64,000 nucleotides of DNA from Streptomyces spinoverrucosus (GCF_015712165.1 NZ_JADPZX010000001.1:372001-436000), one strand, 5' to 3'. Counted from the first letter of the stretch, positions 1 to 8,404 are shown. The notes: generated by a model not told the origin, from the letters alone. Numbers and translations are program-made.

Positions 1-426
1 GTCGCTCGCGATGTTCAGCACCCGGCCCCACTCCCGGCCGGTCATCCGGGGGAGGTACGAGCGGATCAGCCGGACCGCCGACAGGACGTTGATCTCGAAG
101 TAGCGGCGCCACTCGTCGTCGGTGATGTCGAGGGCGGGCGTGGGGCCGAAGATGCCGAGGTTGTTGACGAGGATGTCGACGTCGGGCAGGGCGTCCACGG
201 CACGGGCGGCGCCCTCCTCGGTGCCCAGGTCGGCGGCGACGGGCACGAACAGGCCGTCCGGCGCCTCGGCCCGCAGTTTCTCGATGCTCCTTTCGAGGCG
301 TTCGGCGTCACGTCCGTTGACGCCGACACGGGCGCCGGCGCGGGCGAGGCCCACCGCGATCGCCGCTCCGATGCCCTGGGAGGAGCCTGTCACCAGCGCG
401 GTACGCCCGCCGAGGTCCACGTTCAC
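1..426 (-). CDS. SDR family oxidoreductase, 3' part beyond window
   Basis: Short-chain dehydrogenase/reductase, NAD(P)-dependent and cytoplasmic; the substrate cannot be inferred. The GTG start at 426 follows an AGAAGGAG-like ribosome site. The first 142 residues are present and the rest lies off the left edge. The nucleotide-binding motif TGSSQGIG sits near residues 13-20, and the usual NNAG is NNLG here, in ILVNNLG. The catalytic Tyr/Lys region is outside the window, so activity cannot be checked. The gene is divergent from the unknown gene at 611. Confidence 0.9.
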   Translation of the reverse strand, partial: MNVDLGGRTALVTGSSQGIGAAIAVGLARAGARVGVNGRDAERLERSIEKLRAEAPDGLFVPVAADLGTEEGAARAVDALPDVDILVNNLGIFGPTPALDITDDEWRRYFEINVLSAVRLIRSYLPRMTGREWGRVLNIASD

Positions 427-610
427 AGGGGGTCACTCCTTCTCCGGTTGTCCGCCGTACGGTCGGCCGATGTCCTCCTGCCCACCATCGCCGACCTTGC
501 ACGTGACCGCAGGCGGACCACCGACTCGCCGGGTGCCCCCCGGGTGATCCGGAGGCGGCCGCGGCGACGATACTGGCAGTCACACTTCGCCCCCGTTCAC
601 AGATGGACTC

Positions 611-1777
611 ATGCCGACCTCCACCTCCGTCCGCCCCATGACTCCCCCCACGGTGTGGCTGGCTCGCGGCCGCCATGTCGGGCCCGCCGCGGAAGACGTA
701 CTCCGGCGGCATCTGCAGCAGCTCAAGGACAGCGGGGTGATCCGTGACTGGCTGGAAGTGCCCGAGGCCGAGGGCGCGCGGGAACGGGTCTTCGAGGCGC
801 GCTGGGAGAGCGGCGAAGGGGTGACCGTGCGGGCCAGGCTGTCGCTGGCGCACGGCCCGGCCGAGGGCGGTCAGGAGTGGGTGCTGGCCGCGGAGGCGGA
901 GGCCGCGTGGGATCCGCGGTGGCCGTCGCCCGTGACCATGTTCTGGCCGGACGATCCCGTCGCCACCTGGGACCACGAGGCGGAGACGGGCGCGGAGCTG
1001 CGTTTCCGGGACGTCAACCCGCTGCCGTCGGACGACAGGGAGCTGCGGCGTCTGCTGAAGGACGCCGCGCGCAGCGGGTGGTCCGTCCACTTCGTCGTCC
1101 ACGAGGCCATGACCCCCGACGCGCGTGGCCGGCTGCCGCTGGCCCGGCTGCTGCCGCCGGGGCTCAGGCACCGGGTGGTGGAGCACCGGGCCGCGCCGCA
1201 GCAGCTGCGGGCCGTGAACTGGGCGCTGCGGGACTCCGGGGTGCAGGTGCCGCGCGGCGGTGCCGTGGTGCTGCCCGGCGCGCCGGCCCCGGAGGGCTAC
1301 GACGGTGACGCCTTCGCCGTCCGGAGTGTCTTCCTGGACGGCTCGGAACCGGCCGAGCTGACCGAGGCGCTGAGCCGGTTCGCCGGCTCGGCGCGGCCAC
1401 TGCCGGACGGGGCCGAGGAGGTGCTGACCGCGCTGCGCGAGGACTGGCACCTGCTGACCCTGGAGGAGGAGCTGGCGCGCGAGAAGGCGCTCGTGAAGAT
1501 GTACGCGGAGGCGCTGGAGGCCATGACCAGGTCCCGGGACCTGTACCGGGAGGCCGCCGAACGCGCCCATGAGGCCCTGACCGCCTACCGCGAGTCGGCC
1601 GCCGCCCTGCCCGAGCCGCCTGCCCGCGAACAGCCCCAGGACACGCCCACGGCGTCTCCGCTCCAGCAGCTGACCCGCACTCTGGAACGCCTCAAGGGCG
1701 GCGGGAAGGCCCGGCGCGCGACGGGCGGCGGGCGCGGGGAGAGCGCCTCCGACGGCTCCGACAGCCCGGCCGGCTGA
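611..1777 (+). CDS. Unrecognised 388-aa protein with C-terminal coiled coil
   Basis: I do not recognise a family. The protein is soluble, with no signal peptide or membrane segment. Residues up to about 270 look like a mixed alpha/beta domain. Residues from about 275 to 335 are rich in charged heptads (EEELAREKALVKMYAEALE), suggesting a coiled coil, and a basic low-complexity tail follows. Coding bias is clear throughout. No good ribosome site precedes ATG 611; the ATG nine codons later is an alternative start. It stands alone, divergent from the SDR gene. Confidence 0.75.
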   Translation: MPTSTSVRPMTPPTVWLARGRHVGPAAEDVLRRHLQQLKDSGVIRDWLEVPEAEGARERVFEARWESGEGVTVRARLSLAHGPAEGGQEWVLAAEAEAAWDPRWPSPVTMFWPDDPVATWDHEAETGAELRFRDVNPLPSDDRELRRLLKDAARSGWSVHFVVHEAMTPDARGRLPLARLLPPGLRHRVVEHRAAPQQLRAVNWALRDSGVQVPRGGAVVLPGAPAPEGYDGDAFAVRSVFLDGSEPAELTEALSRFAGSARPLPDGAEEVLTALREDWHLLTLEEELAREKALVKMYAEALEAMTRSRDLYREAAERAHEALTAYRESAAALPEPPAREQPQDTPTASPLQQLTRTLERLKGGGKARRATGGGRGESASDGSDSPAG

Positions 1778-2020
1778 CTCCCTCGCCCCGAGAGCGCGTA
1801 CGACGGCGCCCGGCGCTTCACCGGACGGCGTGCCGCACCTCGTACGCCCCCGCCTCGGCCGTCGCGTTCCTCGCGTTCACGGGCGCCAGTCCAGACACAG
1901 CCGTACCGGGACGGGATGTGCCGAGGGGCACAAACGCCGCAACGGAGGCAATACAGGAGCCATATCAGGGAATCCACAAAGGGGCACGCGCGTAGCGGTG
2001 CACCGGACCGAGGAGGGCCC

Positions 2021-2335
2021 GTGGATTCCACCACAGCAGTGCTCGCCGTCGTCGCCGTGATCGCGGCGCTCCTGCTCGCCGCGGCCGTGGGGCTGCTGGT
2101 ACGGCTGATCCGGGCCCGGCGCGGACTGCGCCGGGCCGGGCTGCCGACCGGGCCACGCTGGGTGTTCTGGGGCGCCGTCCTGTACTTCGTACTGCCGACC
2201 GACCTGTTGCCCGATCCGGTGTACCTGGACGACGTCGGCGTACTCCTGCTCGCTCTGCGCACCCTGCGCGCCCCTCTTTCCGCAGGGTCGCACCGCACCC
2301 CTGCCGAGGTCGGCAAGCCCGGCGAACCCGCCTGA
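2021..2335 (+). CDS. DUF1232 (YkvA-type) small membrane protein
   Basis: A 104-residue membrane protein of unknown role. An N-terminal hydrophobic helix (about residues 7-28) is followed by a second segment carrying the DUF1232 signature: an aromatic run, then LPTDLLPD and LDDVGVLLLAL, matching the family pattern P-D-hydrophobic-P-D followed by DD. The GTG start at 2021 is preceded by GAGGAGG at about 8 nt, which decides the start over upstream in-frame codons. It appears to be monocistronic. Confidence 0.85.
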   Translation: MDSTTAVLAVVAVIAALLLAAAVGLLVRLIRARRGLRRAGLPTGPRWVFWGAVLYFVLPTDLLPDPVYLDDVGVLLLALRTLRAPLSAGSHRTPAEVGKPGEPA

Positions 2336-2650
2336 CGTTCCCGGACGGATCACCGCACTCCGCACCATCACCCGAGGGCGCCGCCCGAGCCACGCGCCCC
2401 CGTAACCGCCCCGATGTGCCCCACCGCCGCTCCGTGTGCGCGGCTCTCGACCCGACGACCAGTCAACCGACCGACTCCATCGGCCGTCTCAGGTTCCGAG
2501 CGACCAACTCGCTCTCGATCACGGAGAGTAAGGAAACCAACCACCCGTTCGATTCGTATAAGTCCATGGAAGCCCCGACATCGAGCGGGAGATGCCACCG
2601 CACACGGCAGGCCGAGGGCCTGACCGGGGCAGCACCGAGAGGGAGAGACG
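2336..2650 (+). promoter_or_regulatory. Gene-free leader upstream of the graspetide precursor
   Basis: This stretch of about 315 bp holds no convincing gene. From 2510 to 2575 it is less GC-rich than its surroundings. TATAAG near 2556-2561 resembles a -10 element, but I cannot pair it with a clear -35. GAGAGGGAGAG just before 2651 is the ribosome site of the precursor gene. The promoter of the two-gene RiPP operon most likely lies here. Confidence 0.4.
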
Positions 2651-2842
2651 ATGCAACCGTTCGCGCTCAACTACGCACGCCCGGCGGCGGAGTTGGACGT
2701 CGCCACGCCGTACGCGTACGACCCCGGCCTGCAGTTGAACGTGCTGTTCGACGGGCGGATCGCCGCTACGGACCTCGCGCTGCTCAGAGAGCTGGCGACG
2801 ACGACCTCCACCGCCGGCTCGAAGACGCACTTCGACGACTGA
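2651..2842 (+). CDS. tgmA: Graspetide (ATP-grasp-modified RiPP) precursor peptide
   Basis: A 63-residue precursor that the adjacent ATP-grasp ligase should cross-link. The leader contains the family-typical FALNYARP near the N-terminus and YDPGLQLNVLFDGR in the middle. The presumed core is the C-terminal TTTSTAGSKTHFDD (residues 50-63): Thr, Ser and Lys supply hydroxyl or amine donors, and the terminal Asp residues supply carboxylates for ester or amide rings. This matches the 'putative ATP-grasp target RiPP' family (TIGR04186). A strong ribosome site precedes ATG 2651. The gene for the ligase starts 14 nt downstream. Ring pattern and bioactivity are not deducible from sequence. Confidence 0.9.
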   Translation: MQPFALNYARPAAELDVATPYAYDPGLQLNVLFDGRIAATDLALLRELATTTSTAGSKTHFDD

Positions 2843-2856
2843 CCCCGGGCCGCCAT

Positions 2857-3840
2857 ATGACCGTACTGATCCTGACCAACGACGAGGACGTCACGGCCGA
2901 CATGGTGGTGGTCCACCTGAACGCGTCCGGTGTTCCGGTGGTCCGCCTCGACCCCGCCGATCTGATCGGCGGCGCCGCCCTGTCGGGCGAGTATGTGCAC
3001 GGCACGTTCCGCGGACACCTGTGGTCCGCGGGCCGGCTGGTGAGCATGGACGGACTGCGGTCCGTGTGGATGCGCCGGCCGGGGATTCCGGCCACGCGGG
3101 TGGCCGAGCCGTCCGAGTGGCTGACCGAGGAGTCCTCGCAGGCGCTGTACGGCATGCTGCGCAGCTCCGGCGCGCGGTGGATGAACCACCCGGACGCGGC
3201 CCGCAGGGCCCGGCACAAGCCGTGGCAACTGCGGCTCGCCCAGAGCTGCGGGCTGCCCGTACCCGCCACGCTGATCACGACGTTCCCGCAGGCCGCGCGG
3301 GACTTCGCCGAGCGCTTCCCCGACCTGGTGGTCAAACCCGTCTCGGGCGCGCACCCGAAGGAACCGCCGAGGGCGGTGCCGACCAGCCGGGTGGCACCGG
3401 ACGCCGACTTCGCCGCGGTCGCCTTCGGGCCGACGCTGCTGCAGCGGCGCATCGGCAAGCGGGCCGACATCCGGCTCACCGTGGTCGGCGAGCGGTTGCT
3501 GGCCGCCCGAAAGCCGACCGCGCCCGACGCCGATCCCGACGAGGTGGACGTCCGCTTCACCGCGGACAGAACGCCCTGGCGGTGCACCGACGTGCCGCCC
3601 CGGGTCGCGGAGGGCGTGCGGGCGTATCTGCGGGACGCGGAACTGGCCTACGGCGCCTTCGACTTCGTCGAGGACGCGGACGGCACGTGGTGGTTCCTGG
3701 AGTGCAATCAGTCCGGGCAGTTCGGCTTCATCGAGGCCGACACGGGCCAGCCGATCGCCCGGACCATCGCCGAGTGGCTGGCGAGACCCGCCGCCGAGAG
3801 GCAGCGGCGGGTCAATGGCGTCACAACGACCGTGCCGTGA
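2857..3840 (+). CDS. tgmB: ATP-grasp peptide maturase (graspetide synthetase)
   Basis: A 327-residue ATP-grasp ligase of the SAV_5884 type (TIGR04187). It is expected to activate Asp/Glu side chains of the precursor as acyl-phosphates and form ester or amide cross-links. The N-terminal pre-ATP-grasp domain runs to about residue 110. ATP-binding segments LVVKPVSG and ADIRLTVVG follow, and the metal-binding C-terminal motif is ECNQSGQFGF, with the Glu and Asn that coordinate Mg. ATG 2857 follows the precursor stop by 14 nt with only a weak ribosome site, so translation may depend partly on the precursor. Related clusters often carry a methyltransferase gene (TIGR04188 type); none is adjacent here. 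Confidence 0.92.
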   Translation: MTVLILTNDEDVTADMVVVHLNASGVPVVRLDPADLIGGAALSGEYVHGTFRGHLWSAGRLVSMDGLRSVWMRRPGIPATRVAEPSEWLTEESSQALYGMLRSSGARWMNHPDAARRARHKPWQLRLAQSCGLPVPATLITTFPQAARDFAERFPDLVVKPVSGAHPKEPPRAVPTSRVAPDADFAAVAFGPTLLQRRIGKRADIRLTVVGERLLAARKPTAPDADPDEVDVRFTADRTPWRCTDVPPRVAEGVRAYLRDAELAYGAFDFVEDADGTWWFLECNQSGQFGFIEADTGQPIARTIAEWLARPAAERQRRVNGVTTTVP

Positions 3841-3862
3841 CGGCGAGGGACCGTACGGCGCG

Positions 3863-4105
3863 TCAGACGGCGAGGGAGAGCCCGCTCTCCCCGTCCGGGT
3901 CGGTGGGGCGCCCGCCCATCAGCAGGGCGTCCGCCTTGGCGATCGCGTCATGAATGCTGGTCGTGCCCATCATCACGCACAGTGTGTAACTGACGTCCTC
4001 CAGCTCCCGTGCGGCCGTCGACGTCTCACTCTCCGCCTGAGCGATGCGCAGTGATGCGTACCTGGTCAGCAGCTTCCTGACGACCTTCGGGTCCGGAACA
4101 AGCAC
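3863..4105 (-). CDS. DUF5133 domain protein
   Basis: An 80-residue protein of the Streptomyces DUF5133 family, function unknown. Family hallmarks are the N-terminal PDPKVVRKLLTRYASLRIA helix and the ELEDVSYTLCVMMGTTSI stretch. I chose GTG 4105 because conservation begins there; the ribosome site is a weak GAGAGAGGGG. An out-of-frame leader ORF with a near-perfect Shine-Dalgarno runs across this start. The gene converges on tgmB. Confidence 0.8.
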   Translation of the reverse strand: MLVPDPKVVRKLLTRYASLRIAQAESETSTAARELEDVSYTLCVMMGTTSIHDAIAKADALLMGGRPTDPDGESGLSLAV

Positions 4106-4160
4106 GGGGCGCCCCTCTCTCGACTTTTGCGCACCGTATGCCCGAACGGTGCCCGACCAT
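4026..4160 (-). CDS. Possible 44-aa leader ORF overlapping the DUF5133 start
   Basis: ATG 4160 is preceded, at ideal spacing, by AAGGAGGTGA, the best match to anti-Shine-Dalgarno in this part of the window. It opens a 44-codon frame (MVGHRSGIRC...) that reads out of frame through the DUF5133 start and stops at 4026. The peptide matches nothing I know. It could be a translated leader that tunes DUF5133 expression, or chance. Confidence 0.3.
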   Translation of the reverse strand: MVGHRSGIRCAKVERGAPRACSGPEGRQEAADQVRITAHRSGGE

Positions 4161-4426
4161 TCACCTCCTTGGCCCCAGGCCACCCAATTGGCGCAATACC
4201 GTTGCCCAAGGGGACCGTCTCGCTTGTCCGGCGTTCGCACCTCGGGCCACCTGACCGCTGTGCAGCGCCGCGTACGGTGGACAGCCGGTGCGCCACCACG
4301 AACGTGGTACGGCCCCGCAGCAGCCCGGCGAAGGCCTGCTGGACCAGGGCCTCAGGCGAAAGCGCTTACCCCCCTCGTTCGGCCAGGGGTATACCAGGGT
4401 CGGACGGACCGTGGGGCGTGGTGCGA
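4106..4426. promoter_or_regulatory. Gene-poor interval upstream of DUF5133
   Basis: Apart from the start of the possible leader ORF, I see no gene between DUF5133 and the HEAT-like gene. The interval should hold the DUF5133 promoter, reading leftward, and the 3' end region of the HEAT-like gene. There is no obvious strong hairpin. CCAATTGG near 4186 is a small palindrome. Confidence 0.3.
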
Positions 4427-5047
4427 CTACTCGCCGAGGGAGCGGGCGAGTTCGGTGGACGCGTGGGCGATCTCGACGTCGTCCTCGGCCATCAGCTGCC
4501 GGAGGGCACTGCGGCGGGCGTGGACGGCGCGACGGGCGGCCCGCTCCCAGACCACGGGGTTCTCACGGTGGTTGAGCAGCTTGGGGTAGGCCGAGGCGGT
4601 GGCCTCCCACTGCCGGGCGTCGGCGATGTTCTTGAGCAAGTGGATGATCCGGGCGCGGCAGGTCACCTGGGGCAGCTGGGCGAGCTCCCACAGGAACGGC
4701 ACGGTCGCGGCCGTGGCCTGCTCCACCACGAAGCCGTACTGGCAGATGCGGTCCCGCAGTTCCCGCAGCGCTCCGCTCGCGGCCTCCGGGCCGCCCCACG
4801 CGACGGTGTTGAGGAGCAGAGGGATCGCGTCCGCGGATCCGGTCGAGTCCTGGATGTCCCGCCACGGCACTTCGCCCAGCGCCCGGAGCGGCGTCGCTGT
4901 GCCGCTCGGCCGCGTCTCGCGGTCGGTGCGCTCGGTGCTCGGCTGTTCCGTCGAAGCGGTGCGCATGGCGTCGGGCCTTTCCGCGGCAGTCATGTCGGAC
5001 GGGGAGACAGGTCCGGCGACCTGCTCTTTTCCCTGATGCAGCGTCAT
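4427..5047 (-). CDS. HEAT-like helical repeat protein, function unknown
   Basis: A 206-residue soluble protein. Residues 1-50 are polar and probably disordered. Residues 55-200 are all-alpha and resemble Streptomyces proteins that pair a PWRDI.. entry motif with VPFLWELAQLP and LLKNIAD helices, as in HEAT-repeat-like families. ATG 5047 has a modest GGAAGA site; an internal ATG about 19 codons later would also work. It is divergent from the DUF397 gene at 5177. Confidence 0.65.
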   Translation of the reverse strand: MTLHQGKEQVAGPVSPSDMTAAERPDAMRTASTEQPSTERTDRETRPSGTATPLRALGEVPWRDIQDSTGSADAIPLLLNTVAWGGPEAASGALRELRDRICQYGFVVEQATAATVPFLWELAQLPQVTCRARIIHLLKNIADARQWEATASAYPKLLNHRENPVVWERAARRAVHARRSALRQLMAEDDVEIAHASTELARSLGE

Positions 5048-5176
5048 GATCGGGCGTCTTCCGGTGGGTTGACGCCAGGGCTATTATCCACGCCGTCAGC
5101 GCCCGCGTGCAATTGCACGAGAAATTGCGCGAGAATCGGGTAGGGAACCCAGCACCGTGAACTGAGGGAGGCCGCG

Positions 5177-5407
5177 ATGCCAGTGATGCGGAACGGAGTG
5201 CGGGCGAGTGCGCTGGACGCCCGCTGGATCAAGAGCCGGCACAGCAACGCCGAGGGCAACTGCGTCGAGGTCGCCGCGCTGCTCGACGGCGGCGTCGCGA
5301 TGCGCAACTCCCGCGATCCCGACGGGCCGGCGCTCGTGTACACGGCGGCCGAGGTGGCGGCGTTCCTGGCCGGCGCCAAGGAGGGCGAGTTCGATCACCT
5401 GGTCTGA
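5177..5407 (+). CDS. DUF397 domain protein
   Basis: A 76-residue DUF397 protein. The signature is visible: WIKSRHSNAEGNCVEVA, then GVAMRNSRDPDGPALVYTAAEVAAFLAG. Such genes sit beside XRE/DUF5753 regulators across Streptomyces and are treated as partners in toxin-antitoxin-like or developmental regulatory pairs (Scr1/Scr2-type). AGGGAGG precedes ATG 5177. The regulator begins about 100 bp downstream on the same strand; in most loci the DUF397 gene follows the regulator, so the order here is reversed. Confidence 0.9.
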   Translation: MPVMRNGVRASALDARWIKSRHSNAEGNCVEVAALLDGGVAMRNSRDPDGPALVYTAAEVAAFLAGAKEGEFDHLV

Positions 5408-5511
5408 ACGCCACTGGCGGTGAACTCCGCCCGGCGGGGAGGTGCGCCTGCTGCGGATCGGCGAAGTGCGCTACGGTGATGGATACTTCTGCCGGTCCGC
5501 AGGGAGCCAGG

Positions 5512-6432
5512 ATGTCCGCCGAGTCACAGCGCATCTCCCGCCTCCGACCCTATCTCGACCGGGCGGAGCCCGCTCCGACTCTGCTGAAGATGCTCGTCGG
5601 CGTGCAGCTGGCGGGTTTCCGCGAGGACGCCGGGCTCGCCCAGGACCAGGCGGCGCGCGCCCTGGGCTTCAGCCCGGCGAAGCTGTCGCGCATCGAGTCG
5701 GGCAAGGGGCGCAGGCCGCCGACCGAGGCCGATGTCCTGGCGCTGCTGAAGCTGTACGGCGCGGACGAGTACGAGGCGTCGGTGCTGCTCCAGCTGCTGC
5801 GGCGGGCCGGAGAGCCCGGCTGGTGGCAGCGGTACGACAAGCGGCTGATGCCCGAGTGGTTCGACCGGCTGGTGGGGTTGCAGGAGGCGGCGGCCTCGAT
5901 CCGTACCTTCGAGATCCAGTACGTGCCCGGACTGCTCCAGACGGCGGACTACGCCCGGGCGGTCGTGGAGCGCGGGCTACCGGTCGCGCCGCCGCACGAG
6001 GTACGACGGCGGGTCGAACTGCGCGCCCGGCGCGCCGAGTTGCTGCTGCGCCCGGACGCGCCCCAGGTGTGGGCGATCGTCGACGAGTCCGTGCTGCTGC
6101 GGGTGCTGGGCAGCCGGGCGGTGATGCGCGAGCAGCTCGCGCATCTGACCGAGATGGCCCAGCTGCCCCATGTCACTGTGCAGATCGTGCCGCTGGACGT
6201 GACCAACGCGTCCGCGCCCTCCATCCCGATCACCTATCTCCGATTCGACGGCCTCGATCTTCCGGACGTCGTCTATCTGGAGCACATCAGAAGCGCGAAC
6301 TTCCTGGAGGACCGGGACGAGACGGAGGAGTACCGGGTCGCCCTCGACCGGCTGGCGGACGAGGCGCTCACGCCGCGTGACTCGCTGGCGCTGCTGCGGG
6401 AGACGACGGAGCGGCGCTACCCGGAGGAGTGA
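5512..6432 (+). CDS. XRE-family regulator with DUF5753 (Scr1-type)
   Basis: A 306-residue DNA-binding regulator. An N-terminal helix-turn-helix (about residues 23-75; GLAQDQAARALGFSPAKLSRIE) is followed by a DUF5753 domain (about 100-290; SIRTFEIQYVPGLLQTADYARAV is the usual domain entry). Start ATG 5512 follows AGGGAGCC. It likely acts together with the DUF397 protein just upstream. DUF5753 proteins are annotated as antitoxin-like regulators of the Scr1 family; the target genes are unknown. Confidence 0.9.
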   Translation: MSAESQRISRLRPYLDRAEPAPTLLKMLVGVQLAGFREDAGLAQDQAARALGFSPAKLSRIESGKGRRPPTEADVLALLKLYGADEYEASVLLQLLRRAGEPGWWQRYDKRLMPEWFDRLVGLQEAAASIRTFEIQYVPGLLQTADYARAVVERGLPVAPPHEVRRRVELRARRAELLLRPDAPQVWAIVDESVLLRVLGSRAVMREQLAHLTEMAQLPHVTVQIVPLDVTNASAPSIPITYLRFDGLDLPDVVYLEHIRSANFLEDRDETEEYRVALDRLADEALTPRDSLALLRETTERRYPEE

Positions 6433-6444
6433 CCAGGGCGGTGA

Positions 6445-7269
6445 TCACCGGACCGGGATGCGGCCGACGCCGCCGAACTCGATCCACTCGTGGGTGAGCT
6501 GACGGGGTGCCACCTCGGTGTCCGGTCGCCAGGTGGACACCTCGACGAGGCCCGGTTCGAGGATCTCCAGTCCGGTGAACAGCTCGGCGACGTCCTTCTC
6601 CTGGCGGACCCGGCCCCAGTGGCCCTGCGTGGCCTGGTCCATGAAGTTGGTGACGAAGTCACGGACCTCGGGGTCCTCGCTGACCAGCTGGCACATCAGC
6701 AGGAAGCTGCCGGGGGCGAGCCGTTCCGTCACACGCCGGACCACGGCCTGCGGGCCGTCGGTGTCGCTGTCCGGGATGCAGTGGAAGACCGAGTTGAACA
6801 GCACGGCGACCGGCTGGGAGAAGTCGATCAGGCGCTGGGTGTCGGGGTGGGAGAAGATCGTGTCCGTGTCCCGCATGTCGGCGTGGATGACGCAGGTGCG
6901 CTCGTCCTGCTCCAGCAGCGCGCGGCCGTGCACCAGCACCATGGGGTCGTTGTCGACGTAGACGACGTGGGCGGTGGGGTCGTGGCGCTGGGCGACCTGG
7001 TGGACGTTGTCCTGGGTGGGCAGGCCGGAGCCGTGGTCGAGGAACTGGCGGATGCCGTGCTCGGCCGCGAGGGTCTGTACGACGCGCTGCAGGAATCGGC
7101 GGTTGTTGACGGCCAGTCGGCGGGTGCTGGGGACGACCTTGTCGAGTTCGTCGCAGGCCGCGCGGTCCGCGGCGTAGTTGTCCTTGCCGCCCAGGTAGTA
7201 GTCGTACATCCGGGCGGCCGTCGGGACGTTGGCGTCGATCTCCTTGGACAGCGGCTTGTCGGTGTGCAT
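6445..7269 (-). CDS. DUF574-family SAM-dependent methyltransferase
   Basis: A 274-residue class I methyltransferase of the actinobacterial DUF574 (Methyltransf_19) family, substrate unknown. The family signature ARMYDYYLGGKDNY lies near residues 20-33, FLDHGSGLPTQDNVHQVA forms the SAM-binding loop, and VVYVDNDPMV follows. It converges on the XRE gene (stops 12 bp apart). A second member of the same family lies at 38083-38913 with the same landmarks. Start ATG 7269 follows GGGGGATCC. Confidence 0.9.
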   Translation of the reverse strand: MHTDKPLSKEIDANVPTAARMYDYYLGGKDNYAADRAACDELDKVVPSTRRLAVNNRRFLQRVVQTLAAEHGIRQFLDHGSGLPTQDNVHQVAQRHDPTAHVVYVDNDPMVLVHGRALLEQDERTCVIHADMRDTDTIFSHPDTQRLIDFSQPVAVLFNSVFHCIPDSDTDGPQAVVRRVTERLAPGSFLLMCQLVSEDPEVRDFVTNFMDQATQGHWGRVRQEKDVAELFTGLEILEPGLVEVSTWRPDTEVAPRQLTHEWIEFGGVGRIPVR

Positions 7270-7378
7270 GGATCCCCCTGCTTCACGCCGAGTGCCAACT
7301 CGACTGGCTTGACAGGGAGTACATCCTAGGGATGCGGTGACGGACGGTGCCAGCCCATGTGCGAAACAGGCGCGCCGT

Positions 7379-7419
7379 GGCGGGCGCGGGGTCCGGGGTG
7401 CGGACGGCCCGCGCCCGCC
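7379..7419 (-). terminator. Hairpin after the aldo/keto reductase gene
   Basis: A perfect 12-bp stem (GGCGGGCGCGGG with its complement) encloses a second 5-bp stem. It begins 3 nt past the stop of the aldo/keto reductase gene at 7423. There is no U-tract, as is usual for Streptomyces hairpin terminators. Confidence 0.65.
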
Positions 7420-7422
7420 GGC

Positions 7423-8280
7423 TCAGGCGGCGTCCAGCTCGGCGAGCTCCTCAGGGGTGAGGACGAGGTCGGGGGCGGCGGCGGAGTCGCGGATGGTCTC
7501 CGGACGGCTGGAGCCGGGAATGGGGACGACCACGGGCGACTTGGCGAGCATCCAGGCCAGGCAGACGCGCTGCGGGCTCACACCGTGGGCCTTGGCGATC
7601 CGGGCGAACGGGGCGTGCGCGGAGCCCAGTTCGCCGGCCCGGGAGATGCCGCCGAGGGGGCTCCAGGGCAGAAAGGCGATGCCGAGCTCGTCGCACAGGC
7701 GCAGCTCGGGCTCGCTGGAGCGGAACGCCGGGGAGAACTGGTTCTGCACGGAGACCAGGCGGCCGCCGAGGATGTCGTTGGCCAGCTTGATCTGGTCCGG
7801 GTTCGCGTTGGAGATGCCTGCCATCCGGATCTTGCCCTCGTCCAGCAGGTCACGGACCGCGCCGACGGACTCCTCGTACGGCACCCGGGGGTCGGGGCGG
7901 TGGAACTGGTAGAGGCCGATCGCCTCCACGCCGAGCCGGCGCAGCGAGGCCTCGCAGGCCGCCTTGATGTGGGCCGGGCTGCCGTCCAGGGTCCAGCTGC
8001 CGTCGCCGGGGCGCAGATGGCCGCCCTTGGTGGCGACCAGGACGTCGGCGCCCCGGTCGTGGGCGGCGAGGGCCTTGGCGACCAGGGCCTCGTTGTGGCC
8101 CACCTCGTCGGCGTGCAGGTGGTAGGCGTCGGCGGTGTCGATGAGCGTGACGCCCGCGTCGAGGGCGGCGTGCACGGTGGCGAGGGAACGCGCCTCGTCG
8201 GGCCGCCCCTCGATCGACATGGGCATCGCGCCCAGACCGATCGCGCTGACCTCTACGTCACCGATGCGGCGAGTGTGCAT
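7423..8280 (-). CDS. Aldo/keto reductase
   Basis: A 285-residue NADPH-dependent aldo/keto reductase with a TIM-barrel fold. The catalytic tetrad can be read: Asp and Tyr in LIDTADAYH, Lys in LVATKGG and His in YQFHRPDP. The cofactor 2'-phosphate site PGSSRPETI is near the C-terminus. Length is normal for the single-domain AKR class (YajO/AKR11-13-like). Start ATG 8280 follows an AAAGAGG site. It is monocistronic with its own terminator; the substrate is unknown. Confidence 0.93.
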   Translation of the reverse strand: MHTRRIGDVEVSAIGLGAMPMSIEGRPDEARSLATVHAALDAGVTLIDTADAYHLHADEVGHNEALVAKALAAHDRGADVLVATKGGHLRPGDGSWTLDGSPAHIKAACEASLRRLGVEAIGLYQFHRPDPRVPYEESVGAVRDLLDEGKIRMAGISNANPDQIKLANDILGGRLVSVQNQFSPAFRSSEPELRLCDELGIAFLPWSPLGGISRAGELGSAHAPFARIAKAHGVSPQRVCLAWMLAKSPVVVPIPGSSRPETIRDSAAAPDLVLTPEELAELDAA

Positions 8281-8404
8281 GGGTTCGTGACCTCTTTCGG
8301 CTGTCGCGCGGTACCGATGTGGCCGGGCCCCTGGTAGGACACCGGACCTTCACCAGCCTGGCTGGCCAGGTGGCCAGAGGTCCAATAGAGGAATGAGAAC
8401 GGAT

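Noticed and set aside
308..1570. Long minus-strand frame (420 residues) near the left end
   Set aside because: It overlaps the SDR and the 611 gene antisense, and its composition is repetitive Arg/Gly/Pro/His.
2416..2856. In-frame upstream extension of the ATP-grasp gene
   Set aside because: It would read through the precursor gene in another frame; the family N-terminus begins at ATG 2857.
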